A stretch of DNA of 64,000 bases from Aegilops tauschii subsp. strangulata (lineage: Eukaryota > Streptophyta > Magnoliopsida > Poales > Poaceae), in the NCBI RefSeq assembly GCF_002575655.3, contig NC_053035.3:499936601-500000600 (forward strand), given 5' to 3'. Numbering within the stretch: the first letter of the stretch is position 1; every line of letters begins with the position of its first letter. The translations under genes were made by a program, and so were the position numbers. Below the pieces are notes generated by a model. The model worked only from the letters and a program-made list of their open reading frames with translations. It did no database searches and was not told where the DNA came from. Positions 1 to 12,166 of this stretch are shown one piece after another.

Positions 1-837
1 AGCGTGCGGACCCTACGGGTTCGAGAACTATGTAGACATGACCGGGACACTTCTCTGGTCAATAACCAATAGCGGAACCTGGATGCCCATATTGGCTCCT
101 ACATATTCTATGAAGATCTTTATCGGTCGAACCGCATAACAACATACGTTGTTCCCTTTGTCATCGGTATGTTACTTGCCCGAGATTCGATCGTCGGTAT
201 CTCAATACCTAGTTCAATCTCGTTACCAGCAAGTCTCTCTACTCGTTCTGTAATGCATCATCCCGTAACTAACTCATTAGTCACATTGCTTGCAAGGCTT
301 ATAGTGATGTGCATTACCGAGAGGGCCCAGAGATACCTCTCCGACAATCAGAGTGACAAATCCTAATCTCGATCTATGCCAACTCAACAAGTACCATCAG
401 AGACACCTGTAGAGCACCTTTATAATCACCCAGTTACGTTGTGACGTTTGTTAGCGCACAAAGTGTTCCTCCGGTATTCGGGAGTTGCATAATCTCATAG
501 TCATAGGAACATGTATAAGTCATGAAGAAAGCAATATCAGTAAACTAAACGATCAAGTGCTAAGCTAACGGAATGGGTCAAGTCAATCACATCATTCTCC
601 TAATGATGTGATCCCGTTTATCAAATGACAACTCATGTCTATGGTTAGGAAACATAACCATCTTTGATCAACGAGCTAGTCAAGTAGAGGCATACTAGTG
701 ACACTCTGTTTGTCTATGTATTCACACATGTATCATGTTTCCGGTTAATATAATTCTAGCATGAATAATAAACATTTATCATGATATAAGGAAATAAATA
801 ATAACTTTATTGTTGCCTCTAGGGCATATTTCCTTCA
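1..837 (-). repeat. 3' LTR of element A, partial
   Basis: The + strand ends with the complement of TGAAGGAAATATGCCC at 837, which is the LTR start on the minus strand. The segment aligns base for base with 24326-25164, the same part of A's 5' LTR. It abuts the polypurine tract, which makes it the 3' LTR. The remainder of the LTR lies outside the window. Short ORFs in it have no coding support. Confidence 0.92.
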
Positions 838-848
838 GTCTCCCACTT
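838..848 (-). other. Polypurine tract of element A
   Basis: On the minus strand this reads AAGTGGGAGAC, directly before the 3' LTR. The same tract precedes the 3' LTRs of elements B and C. It primes plus-strand DNA synthesis during reverse transcription. Confidence 0.85.
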
Positions 849-924
849 GCACTAGAGTCAATAATCTAGATTACACAATAATGATTCTAACACCCATGGA
901 GTCTTGGTGCTGATCATGTTTTGC

Positions 925-3900
925 TCATGGAAGAGGCTTAGTCAACGGGTCTGCAACATTCAGATCTGTATGTATCTTGCAAATCTCTATGTCTCCCACC
1001 TGGACTTGATCCCGGATGGAGTTGAAGCGTCTCTTGATGTGCTTGGTTCTCTTGTGAAATCTGGATTCCTTTGCCAAGGCAATTGCACCAGTATTGTCAC
1101 AAAAGATTTTCATTGGACCCGATGCACTAGGTATGACACCTAGATCGGATATGAACTCCTTCATCCAAACTCCTTCATTTGCTGCTTTCGAAGCAGCAAT
1201 GTACTCCGCTTCACACGTAGATCCCGCCACGACGCTTTGTTTAGAACTGCTCCAACTGACAGCTCCACCGTTCAATAGAAATACGTATCCGGTTTGCGAT
1301 TTAGAATCGTCCGGATCAGTGTCAAAGCTTGCATCAACGTAACCATTTACGATGAGCTCTTTGTCACCTCCATAAACGAGAAACATATCCTTAGTCCTTT
1401 TCAGGTATTTCAGGATGTTCTTGACCGCTGTCCAGTGATCCACTCCTGGATTACTTTGGTACCTCCCTGCTATACTAATAGCAAGGCACACATCAGGTCT
1501 GGTACACAACATTGCATACATGATAGAGCCTATGGCTGAAGCATAGGGAACATCTTTCATTTTCTCTCTATCTTCTGCAGTGGTCGGGCATTGAGTCTTA
1601 CTCAACTTCACACCTTGTAACACAGGCAAGAACCCTTTCTTTGCCTGATCCATTTTGAACTTCTTCAAAACTTTGTCAAGGTATGTGCTTTGTGAAAGTC
1701 CAATTAAGCGTCTTGATCTATCTCTATAGATCTTGATGCCCAATATGTAAGCAGCTTCACCGAGGTCTTTCATTGAAAAACTCTTATTCAAGTATCCTTT
1801 TATGCTATCCAGAAATTCTACATCATTTCCAATCAACAATATGCCATCCACATATAATATTAGAAATGCTACAGAGCTCCCACTCACTTTCTTGTAAATA
1901 CAGGCTTCTCCAAAAGTCTGTATAAAACCATATGCTTTGATCACACTATCAAAACGTTTATTCCAACTCCGAGAGGCTTGCACCAGTCCATAAATGGATC
2001 GCTGGAGCTTGCACACTTTGTTAGCACCCTTTGGATCGATAAAACCTTCAGGTTGCATCATATACAACTCTTCTTCCATAAATCCATTCAGGAATGCAGT
2101 CTTTACATCCATTTGCCAAATTTCATAATCATAAAATGCGGCAATTGCTAACATGATTCGGACGGACTTAAGCATCGCTACGGGTGAGAAGGTATCATCG
2201 TAGTCAACTCCTTGAACTTGTCGAAAACCTTTCGCAACAAGCCGAGCTTTGTAGACAGTAACATTACCATCAGCGTCTGTCTTCTTCTTGAAGATCCATT
2301 TATTTTCGATGGCTTGCCGATCATCCGGCAAGTCAACCAAAGTCCATACTTTGTTCTCATACATGGATCCCATCCCAGATTTCATGGCCTCAAGCCAGTT
2401 TGCGGAATCTGGGCTCATCATCGCTTCCTCATAGTTCATAGATTCGTCCTGGTCTAGTAACATGACCTCCAGAATAGGATTACCGTACCACTCTGGTGCG
2501 GATCTTACTCTGGTTGACCTACGAGGTTCGGTAGTAACTTGATATGAAGTTTCGTGATCATCATCATTAACTTCCGCACTAATTGGTGTAGGTGTCACAG
2601 GAACCGGTTTCTGTGATGAACTACTTTCCAATAAGGGAGCAGGTACAGTTACCTCATCAAGTTCTACTTTCCTCCCACTCACTTCTTTCGAGAGAAACTC
2701 CTTCTCTAGAAAGGATCCAAATTTAGCAACAAAAGTCTTGCCTTCGGATCTGTGATAGAAGGTGTACCCAACAGTCTCCTTTGGGTATCCTATGAAGACA
2801 CATTTCTCCGATTTGGGTTCGATCTTATCAGGTTGAAGCTTTTTCACATAAGCATCGCAGCCCCAAACTTTAAGAAACGACAACTTTGGTTTCTTGCCAA
2901 ACCATAGTTCATAAGGCGTCGTTTCAACGGATTTAGATGGTGCCCTATTTAACGTGAATGCAGCCGTCTCTAAAGCATAACCCCAAAATGATAGCGGTAA
3001 ATCAGTAAGAGACATCATAGATCGCACCATATCTAGTAAAGCACGATTACGACGTTCGGACAAACCATTACGCTGTGGTGTTCCGGGTGGCGTGAGTTGC
3101 GAAACTATTCCGCATTGTTTCAAATGAAGACCAAACTCGTAACTCAAATATTCTCCTCCACGATCAGATCGTAGAAACTTTATTTTCTTGTTACGATGAT
3201 TTTCTACTTCACTCTGAAATTCTTTGAACTTTTCAAATGTTTTAGACTTATGTTTCATTAAGTAGATATACCCATATCTGCTCAAATCATCTGTGAAGGT
3301 GAGAAAATAACGATACCCGCCGCGAGCCTCAACATTCATTGGACCACATACATCAGTATGTATGATTTCCAACAAATCTGTTGCTCGCTCCATAGTTCCG
3401 GAGAACGGCATTTTAGTCATCTTGCCCATGAGGCATGGTTCGCAAGTACCAAGTGATTCATAATCAAGTGATTCCAAAAGTCCATCGGAATGTAGTTTCT
3501 TCATGCGCTTTACACCAATATGACCTAAACGGCAGTGCCACAAATAAGTTGCACTATCATTATGAACTCTGCATCTTTTGGCTTCAATATTATGAATATG
3601 TGTATCACTACTATCGAGATTTAATATAAATAGACCACTCCTCAAGGGTGCATGACCATAAAAGATATTACTCATATAAATAGAACAACCATTATTCTCT
3701 GATTTAAATGAATAACCATCTCGCATCAAACAAGATCCAGATATAATGTTCATGCTCAACGCTGGCACCAAATAACAATTATTTAGGTCTAAAACTAATC
3801 CCGAAGGTAGATGTAGAGGTAGTGTGCCGATCGCGATCACATCGACTTTGGAACCATTTCCCACACGCATCGTCACCTCGTCCTTAGCCAATCTTCGCTT

Positions 3901-4857
3901 AATCCGTAGCCCCTGTTTCGAGTTGCAAATATTAGCAACAGAACCAGTATCAAATACCCAGGTGCTACTGCGAGCATTAGTAAGGTACACATCAATAACA
4001 TGTATATCACATATACCTTTGTTCACCTTGCCATCCTTCTTATCCGCCAAATACTTGGGGTAGTTCCGCTTCCAGTGACCAGTTTGCTTGCAGTAGAAGC
4101 ACTCAGTCTCAGGCTTAGGTCCAGACTTGGGTTTCTTCTCCTGAACATCAACTTGTTTGCCGTTCTTCTTGAAGTTCCCCTTCTTCTTCCCTTTGTCCTT
4201 TTTCTTGAAACGGGTGGTCTTGTTGACCATCAACACTTGATGCTCCTTCTAGATTTCTACCTCTGCAGCCTTTAGCATCGCGAAGAGCTCGGGAATCGTC
4301 TTATCCATCCCTTGCATATTATAGTTCATCACAAAGCTCTTGTAGCTTGGTGGCAGTGATTGAAGAATTCTATCAATAACACTATCATACGGAAGATTAA
4401 CTCCCAGTTGAATCAAGTGATTATTATACACAGACATTTTGAGTATATGTTCACTGACAGAACTATTCTCCTCCATCTTGCAGCTGTAGAACTTATTGGA
4501 GACTTCATATCTCTCAATCCGGGCATTTGCTTGAAATATTAACTTCAACTCCTGGAACATCTCATATGCTCCATGACGTTCAAAACATCGTTGAAGTCCC
4601 GGTTCTAAGCCGTAAAGCATGGCACACTGAACTATCGAGTAGTCATCAGCTTTGCTTTGCCAGACGTTCATAACATCTGGTTCAGCTCCTGCAGCAGGTT
4701 TGGCACCTAGCGGTGCTTCCAGGACGTAATTCTTCTGTGCAGCAATGAGGATAATCCTCAAGTTACGGACCCAGTCCGTGTAATTGCTACCATCATCTTT
4801 CAACTTTGCTTTCTCAAGGAACGCATTAAAATTCAACGGAACAACAGCACGGGCCAT
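925..4857 (-). pseudogene. Copia gag-pol polyprotein of element A, inactivated
   Basis: Gag starts at 4857 and runs 202 codons to an in-frame TAG at 4249-4251. The same frame continues from 4248 to a stop at 925-927. Order: Gag, zinc knuckle, DTG protease, GAG-pre-integrase (HCRLGHIG), integrase, reverse transcriptase, RNase H. Three lesions are visible: the TAG in late Gag; the last zinc-knuckle Cys changed to Tyr (codon 4060-4062, CCHC to CCHY); and the RT catalytic motif reading YVDG rather than YVDD (Gly codon 1843-1845). It also stops after KPLP, about 20 residues before the end seen in element C. A readthrough product would therefore still lack RT activity. The frame is otherwise open for over 1100 codons. 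Confidence 0.95.
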
Positions 4858-6084
4858 CTATCTACAACAACATAGCCATGCCAAATACTATCAGGTACTA
4901 AGTTCATGATAAATTAAAGTTCAGTTAATCAAATTATTAAAGAACTCTCACTTAGATAGACATCCCTCTAATCATCTAAGTGATCACGTGATCCATATCA
5001 ACTAAACCATGTCCGATCATCACGTGAGATGGAGTAGTTTTCAATGGTGAACATCACTATGTTGATCATATCTTCTATATGATTCACGCTCGACCTTTCG
5101 GTCTCAGTGTTCCGAGGCCATATCTGCATATGCTAGGCTCGTCAAGTTTAACCTGAGTATTCCGCGTGTGCAAAACTGTCTTGCACCCATTGTATTTGAA
5201 CATAGAGCTTATCACACCCGATCATCACGTGGTGTCTCAGCACGAAGAACTTCCGCAACGGTGCATAATCAGGGAGAACACTTATACCTTGAAATTTAGT
5301 GAGAGATCATCTTATAATGCTACCGTCGATCTAAGCAAAATAAGATGCATAAAAGATAAACATCACATGCAATCAATATAAGTGATATGGTATGGCCATC
5401 ATCATCTTGTGCTTGTGATCTCCATCTCCGAAGCACCGTCATGATCACCATCGTCACCGACGCGACACCTTGTCACCTTGATCTCCATCGTAGCATCGTT
5501 GTCGTCTCGCCAATTATTGCTTCTACGACTATCGCTACCACTTAGTGATAAAGTAAAGCATTACAGGGCGATTGCATTGCATACAATAAAGCGACAACCA
5601 TATGGCTCCTGCCAGTTGTCGATAACTCGGTTACAAAACATGATCATCTCATACAATAAAATATAGCATAATGTCTTGACCATATCACATCACAACATGC
5701 CCTGCAAAAACAAGTTAGACGTCCTCTACTTTGTTGTTGCAAGTTTTACGTGGCTGCTACGGGCTGAGCAAGAACCGTTCTTACCTACGCATCAAAACCA
5801 CAACAATAGTTCGTCAAGTTAGTGCTGTTTTAACCTTCTCAAGGACCGGGCGTAGCCACACTCGGTTCAACTAAAGTTGGAGAAACTGACACCCGCCAGC
5901 CACCTGTGTGCAAAGCACATCGGTAGAACCAGTCTCGCGTAAGTGTACGCGTAATGTCGGTCCGGGCCGCTTCATCCAACAATACCGCCGAACCAAAGTA
6001 TGACATGCTGCTAAGCAGTATGACTTGTAACGCCCACAACTCACTTGTGTTCTACTCGTGCAAATAACATCTACGCATAAACCT
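4858..6084 (-). other. 5' leader of element A
   Basis: This noncoding leader of about 1.2 kb lies between the primer-binding site and the gag start. It aligns with the leaders of B (8328-9611) and C (13914-15200), sharing blocks such as the complement of ATCACGTGATGATCGG. Leaders of this group normally hold dimerisation and packaging signals. I could not place those here. Confidence 0.75.
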
Positions 6085-6097
6085 GGCTCGGATGCCA
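6085..6097 (-). other. Primer-binding site of element A (tRNA-iMet type, diverged)
   Basis: The minus strand reads TGGCATCCGAGCC one base after the LTR end ...CCCCAACA. The family consensus is TGGTATCAGAGCC, complementary to initiator tRNA-Met. Two substitutions fit an old element. Confidence 0.8.
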
Positions 6098-6098
6098 C

Positions 6099-6562
6099 TG
6101 TTGGGGAACGTAGTAATTTCAAAAAAAAATCCTACGCACATGCAAGATCATGGTGATGCATAGCAATGAGAGGGGAGAGTGTTGTCTATGTACCCTCGTA
6201 GACCGTAAGCGGAAGCGTTTTATCAACGCGGTTGATGTAGTCGTACACCTTCACGATCCGTCCCGATCAAGTACCGAACGTACCGCACCTCCGCGTTCAG
6301 CACACGTTCAGCTCGATGACGTCCTCGCCTTCTTGATCCAGCAAGAGGGGCGAAGTAGTAGATGAGTTCCGGCAGCACGACGGCGTGGTGACGGTGTTGG
6401 TGAAGAACAATCTCCGCAGGGCTTCGCCTAAGCACTACGAAAACTATGACGAAGGATAAACTAGAGGGGACGGGGTAGCCGGCACACGGCTTGGTGTTTC
6501 TTGATGTGTCTTGGGTGCTAGCCCTACCCCTCTATTTATATGTTGAGCCTTGGGGTCGAAAC
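6099..6562 (-). repeat. 5' LTR of element A, inner part
   Basis: On the minus strand this is the 3' half of the LTR, ending CCCCAACA at 6099. A TATA box (TATAAATA on the minus strand, 6533-6540) is followed by the R/U5 region. At 6558-6562 lies GAAAC, the TSD left by insertion of element B. The LTR resumes at 23953 after the second GAAAC copy (23948-23952). Confidence 0.93.
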
Positions 6563-8313
6563 TGTTGGAAATATGCCCTAGAGGCAATAATAAAATGGTT
6601 ATTATTGTATTTCCTTGTTCATGATAATTGTCTATTGTTCATGCTATAATTGTATTAACTGGAAACCGTAATACATGTGTGAATACATAGACCACAACAT
6701 GTCCCTAGTAAGCCTCTAGTTGACTAGCTCGTTGATCAATAGATGGTTATGGTTTCCTGACCATGGACATTGGATGTCATTGATAACGGGATCACATCAT
6801 TAGGAGAATGATGTGATGGACAAGACCCAATCCTAAGCATAGCACAAGATCGTGTAGTTCGTTTGCTAAGAGCTTTTCTAATGTCAAGTATCGTTTCCTT
6901 AGACCGTGAGATTGTGCAACTCCCGGATACTGTAGGAATGCTTTGGGTGTACCAAACGTCGCAACGTAACTGGGTGGCTATAAAGGTGCACTACAGGTAT
7001 CTCCGAAAGTGTCTGTTGGGTTGGCACGAATCGAGACTGGGATTTGTCACTCCGTATGACGGAGAGGTATCTCTGGGCCCACTCGGTAATGCATCATCAT
7101 AATGAGCTCAATGTGACTAATGAGTTAGCCACGGGATCATGCGTTACGGAACGAGTAAAGAGGCTTGCCGGTAACAAGATTGAACGAGGTATGGGGATAC
7201 CAACGATCGAATCTCGGGCAAGTAACATACCGATAGACAAAGGGAATTGAATACAGGATTGAATGAATCCCCGACATCGTGGTTCATCCGATGAGATCAT
7301 CGTGGAACATGTGGGAGCCAATATGGGTATCCAGATCCCGCTATTGGTTATTGGCCGGAGAGGTGTCTCGGTCATGTCTGCATGGTTCCCGAACCCGTAG
7401 GGTCTACACACTTAAGGTTCGGTGATGCTAGAGTTGTTATGGGACATAGTATGTGGTTACCGAAGGTTGTTCGGAGTCCCGGATGAGATCCCGGACATGA
7501 CGAGGAGCTCCGGAATGGTCCGGAGGTGAAGATCGGTATATTGGACGAAGGGTATTGGAGTCCGGAATTGTTCTGGGGGTACCAGGCTATGGCCAGCATG
7601 TCCGAAAGGGGTTTCGGAGGCCCCGGCAAGCGTTGGGGGGCCTTATGGGCCAAGGGGAAGGGGCAAACCAGCCCACTAAGGTGCTGTGCGCCCCTCCCAA
7701 CCCCTCTCATGTAACCAGGAGAGGTGGGGGCGCCACCCCTAGGGCAGCCGCCCCTCCCGGCTTGGGGGGCAAGTTTCCTAGGGGGTGGGGGCGCCCAAAC
7801 CCATCTAGGGTTTCCCCTGGCCGCCGCCTCCTCCTCTAGATCCATCTAGAGGGGCCGTCCCCCTCTCCCCTTCCCCCTATATATAGTGAGGGAGTGGGAG
7901 GGCAGCCACACCCTTCCCTTGGCGCAGCCCTCTCCTCCTCCAACTCCTCCTCCTCCTCCTTAGTGCTTAGCGAAGCTCTGCCGGAGAACCACGAGCTCCA
8001 TTGCCACCACGCCGTCGTGCTGTTGGAGTTCTCCCTCAACTTCTCCTCTCCCCTTGTTGGATCAAGAAGGAGGAGACGTCCCCGGGCTGTACGTGTGTTG
8101 AACGCGGAGGCGCCGTCCGTTCGGCGCTAGATCGGAGCTTCCGCGATTTGAATCGCCGCGAGTACGACTCCATCAACCGCGTTCTTGTAACGCTTCCGCT
8201 TAGCGATCTTCAAGGGTATGAAGATGCACTCCCTCTCTTTCGTTGCTAGCATCTCCTAGATTGATCTTGGTGACACGTAGGAAAATTTTGAATTATTGCT
8301 ACGTTCCCCAACA
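6563..8313 (+). repeat. 5' LTR of element B
   Basis: It begins TGTTGGAAATATGCCC and ends CTACGTTCCCCAACA (1751 bp). A TATA box (TATATATA, 7879-7886) follows a GC-rich stretch. It is nearly identical to 22195-23947. Five of the roughly 25 differences cluster at 7836-7858. GC-rich ORFs inside it, such as 7372-7845 and 7555-7839, lie in the promoter-proximal part and are not genes. Confidence 0.95.
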
Positions 8314-8314
8314 G

Positions 8315-8327
8315 TGGTATCATGAGC
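8315..8327 (+). other. Primer-binding site of element B
   Basis: TGGTATCATGAGC follows the LTR end after one base. It resembles the tRNA-iMet primer site TGGTATCAGAGC, with an inserted T as also seen in element C. It begins first-strand synthesis. Confidence 0.8.
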
Positions 8328-9611
8328 TAGATCTATGCGTAGATTCGATGCACGAGTAGAACACAAAGTAGTTGCGGGCGATGATTTGTTCAAGTTGCTT
8401 GCCGTTACTAGTATTATCTTGATTCGGCGACATTGTGGGATGAAGCGGCCCGGACCGACCTTACACGTACACTTACGTGAGACAGGTTCCACCGACTGAC
8501 ATGCACTTGATGCATAAGGTGGCTAGCGGGTGTCTGTCTCTCCCACTTTAGTCGGATCGGATTCGATGAAGAGGGTCCTTATGAAGGGTAAATAGCAATT
8601 GGCATATCACCGTTGTGGCTTTTGCGTAGGTAAGAAACGTTCTTGCTAGAAACCCATAACAGCCACGTAAAACATGCAACAACAATTAGAGGACGTCTAA
8701 CTTGTTTTTGCAGGGTATGCTATGTGATGTGATATGGCCAAAAGGATGTGATGAATTATATATATGTGATGTATGAGATTGATCATGTTCTTGTAATAGG
8801 AATCACGACTTGCATGTCGATGAGTATGACAACCGGCAGGAGCCATATGAGTTGTCTTAATTTATTGTATGACCTGCGTGTCAATGAAAAACGCCATGTA
8901 ATTACTTTACTTTATTGCTAACCGTCAGCCATAGTAGTAGAAGTAATAGTTGGCAAGACAACTTCATGAAGACACGATGATGGAGATCATGGTGTCATGC
9001 CGGTGACGAAGGTGATCATGCCGCGCCTCGAAGATGGAGATCAAAAGGCGCAAGATGATATTGGCCATATCATGTCACTTTATGATTTGCATGTGATGTT
9101 TGTCATGTTTACATCTTATTTGCTTAGAACGACGGTAGCATAAATAAGATGATCCCTCACTAAAATTTCAAGAGATGTGTTCCCCCTAACTGTGCACCGT
9201 TGCGAAGGTTCGTTGTTTCGAAGCACCACGTGATGATCAGGTGTGATAGATTCTAACGTTCGCATACAACGGGTGTATGCCAGATTTACACATGCAAAAC
9301 ACTTAGGTTGACTTGACGAGCCTAGCATGTACAGACATGGCCTCGGAACACAAGAGACCGAAAGGTCGAACATGAGTCGTATAGTAGATACGATCAACAT
9401 CGAGATGTTCACCGATGATGACTAGTCCGTCTCACGTGATGATCGGACACGGCCTAGTTGACTCGGATCATGTATCACTTAGATGACTAGAGGGATGTCT
9501 ATCTAAGTGGGAGTTCATTAAATAATCACATGAACTTAATTATCATGAACATAGTCAAAAGGTCTTTGCAAATTATGTCGTAACTTACGCTTTGGTTCTA
9601 CTCTTTAAGAT
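8328..9611 (+). other. 5' leader of element B
   Basis: This noncoding leader is homologous to those of A and C. It carries a single copy of the block around 9318-9352 (GACGAGCCTAGCATGTACAG) that is duplicated in C. No ORF is supported. Confidence 0.7.
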
Positions 9612-12166
9612 ATGTTCCTAGAGAAAATTTAGTTGAAAGTTGATAGTAGAAATTATGCGGACTGGGTCCGTAAACTGAGGATTATCCTCATTGCCGCGCA
9701 GAAGGCTTATGTCCTTAATGCACCGCTCGGTGTGTGAACCTCGAGCGTTGTCTGTGGATGTTGCGAACATCTGACATACACGTTTTGATGTCTACGTGAT
9801 AGTTCAGTGCGTAATGCTAACGGTTTAGAATTGAGGCGCCAAAGACGTTTTTGAAACGTCGCAGAACATATGAGATGTTCCAAAGACTGAAATTGGGATT
9901 TCAGACTAGTGCCCACGTCAAGAGATATGAGACCTCTGACAAGTTTCTTAAGCCTGCAAACTAAGGGAGAAAAGCTCAATCATTGAGCATGTGCTCAGAT
10001 TGTCTGAGTACTACAATCGCTTGAATTGAGTGGGAGTTAATCTTCCAGATGAGATAGTGATGGTTCTCCATAGTCACTGCCACCAAGCTATTAGAGCTTC
10101 GTGATGAACTATAACATATCAGGGATAGACATGATGATCCTTGAGCAACTCGCGATGTTTGACACCGCGAAAGTAGAAATCAAGTAGGAGCATCAATTGT
10201 TGATGGTTAGTAAAACCACTAGTTTCAAGAAGGGCAAGGGAAAGAAGGGATACTTCATGAAACGGCAAATTAGTTGCTGCTCTAGTGAAGAAACCCAAGG
10301 TTGAACCCAAACCCGAGACTAAGTGCTTCTGTAATGAGGGGAACGGTCACTGAAGAAGAACTACCCTAGATACTTGGTAGATGAGAAGGCAGGCAAGGTC
10401 GACAGAAGTATATTGGATATACATTATATTAATGTGTACTTTACTAGTACTCCTAGTAGCACCAGGGTATTAGATACCGGTTCGGTTGCTAAGTGTTAGT
10501 AACTCTAAATAAAAGGCTACAGAATAAACAGAGACTAGCCAAAGGTGAGGCGACGATATGTGTTGGAAGTGTTTCCAAGGTTGATGTGATCAAACATCGT
10601 ACGCTCCCTCTACCATCAGGATTGGTACTAAACCTAAATAATTGTTATTTGGTGTTTGCGTTGAGCATAGACATGATTGGATTATGTTTATCGCAATACG
10701 GTTATTCATTTAAGGAGAATAATGGTTACTCTGTCTATTTGAATAATACCTTCAATGGTCTTGCACCTAAAATGAATGGTTTATTGAAACTCGATCGTAG
10801 TGATACACATGCTCATGCCAAAAGATATAAGATAGTAATGATAGTACCACATACTTGTGGCACTGCCACATGAGTCATATTGGTATAAAACGCATGAAGA
10901 AGCTCCATGTTGATGGATCTTTGGACTCACTCGTTTTTGAAAAGATTGAGACATGTGGACCATGTCTATTGGTATATATGCATGAAGAAACTCCATACAG
11001 ATGGATCGTTTGGACTCACTTGATTTTGAATCACTTGAGACATGCAAATCATACCACATGGGCAAGATGACTGAAAGGCCTCGTTTTCAGTAAGATGGAA
11101 CAAGAGAGCAACTTGTTGGAAGTAATACATTTGATGTGTGCAATCCAATGAGTGCTGAGGCACGCAGTGAATATCGTTATGCTCTTACTTCACAGATGAT
11201 TTGAGTAGATTCTGAGTATATTTACTTGATGAAACACGAGTCTGAATTATTGAAAGGTTCAAGCAATTTCAGAGTAAAGTTGAAGATCATCGTGGCAAGA
11301 GGATAAAATGTCTATGATATGATCATAGAGATGAATATCTGAGTTACGAGTTTGGTACACAATTAAGACCTTGTGGAAATTGTTTCATAACTAATACCGC
11401 CTGGAACACCATAGTGTGATGGTGTGTCCGAACATCATAAATGCACCCTATTGGATATGGTGCATACCATGATGTCTCTTATCGAATTACCACTATCGTT
11501 TATGGGCTAGGCATTAGAGACAACCGCATTCACTTTAATAGGGCACCACGTAATTCCGTTGAGATGACACCGTATGGAATATGGTTTAGAGAAACCTAAG
11601 CTGTCGTTTATTAAAAGTTTGGGGCTGCGACGCTTATGTGAAAAAGTTTCAGGCTGATAAGCTCGAACCCAAAGCGGATAAATGCATCTTCATAGAATAC
11701 CCAAAACAGTTGGGTATACCTCCTATTTCAGATCTGGAATCAAAAGTGATTGTTTCTAGAAACGGGTCCTTTCTCGAGGAAAAGTTTCTCTCGAAAGAAT
11801 TGAGTGGGTGGATGGTGGAGACTTGATGAGGTTATTGAACCGTCACTTCAACTAGTGTGTAGCAGGGCACAAGAAGTTGTTCCTGTGGCACCTACACCAA
11901 TTGAAGTGGAAGCTTATGATAGTGATCATGAAACTTCGGATCAAGTCACTACCAAACCTCGTAGGACGACAAGGATGCATACTACTTCAGAGTGGTACGT
12001 AATCCTGTCTTGGAAGTCATGTTGCTAGACAACAATGAACATACGAGCTATGGAGAAACGATGGTGGGCCCGGATTCCGACAAATGGCTCGAGGCCATAA
12101 AATCCGAGAGGATCCATGTGTGAAAACAAAGTATAGACTTTGGAAGAACTACTTGATGGTCGTAAG
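9612..12166 (+). pseudogene. Degenerate Copia gag-pol of element B, first part
   Basis: The stretch aligns with element C's gag through early RT but is broken by many stops and frameshifts. Readable pieces include the Gag tryptophan region near 9660, the ruined zinc knuckle near 10325 (the histidine is followed by a stop), and a protease/pre-integrase piece at 10493-10873. An integrase-region piece follows near 11340-11420. An integrase C-terminal to RT linker lies at 11638-12028. It ends at 12166 in the GTAAG target site of C and resumes at 20945. The level of damage exceeds that of the flanking LTRs. Confidence 0.88.

Noticed and set aside
7372..8249. ORFs of 60-157 codons in element B's LTR
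   Set aside because: Same LTR region as above, with a duplicate at 23004-23893 on the other LTR. No domain and no codon structure.
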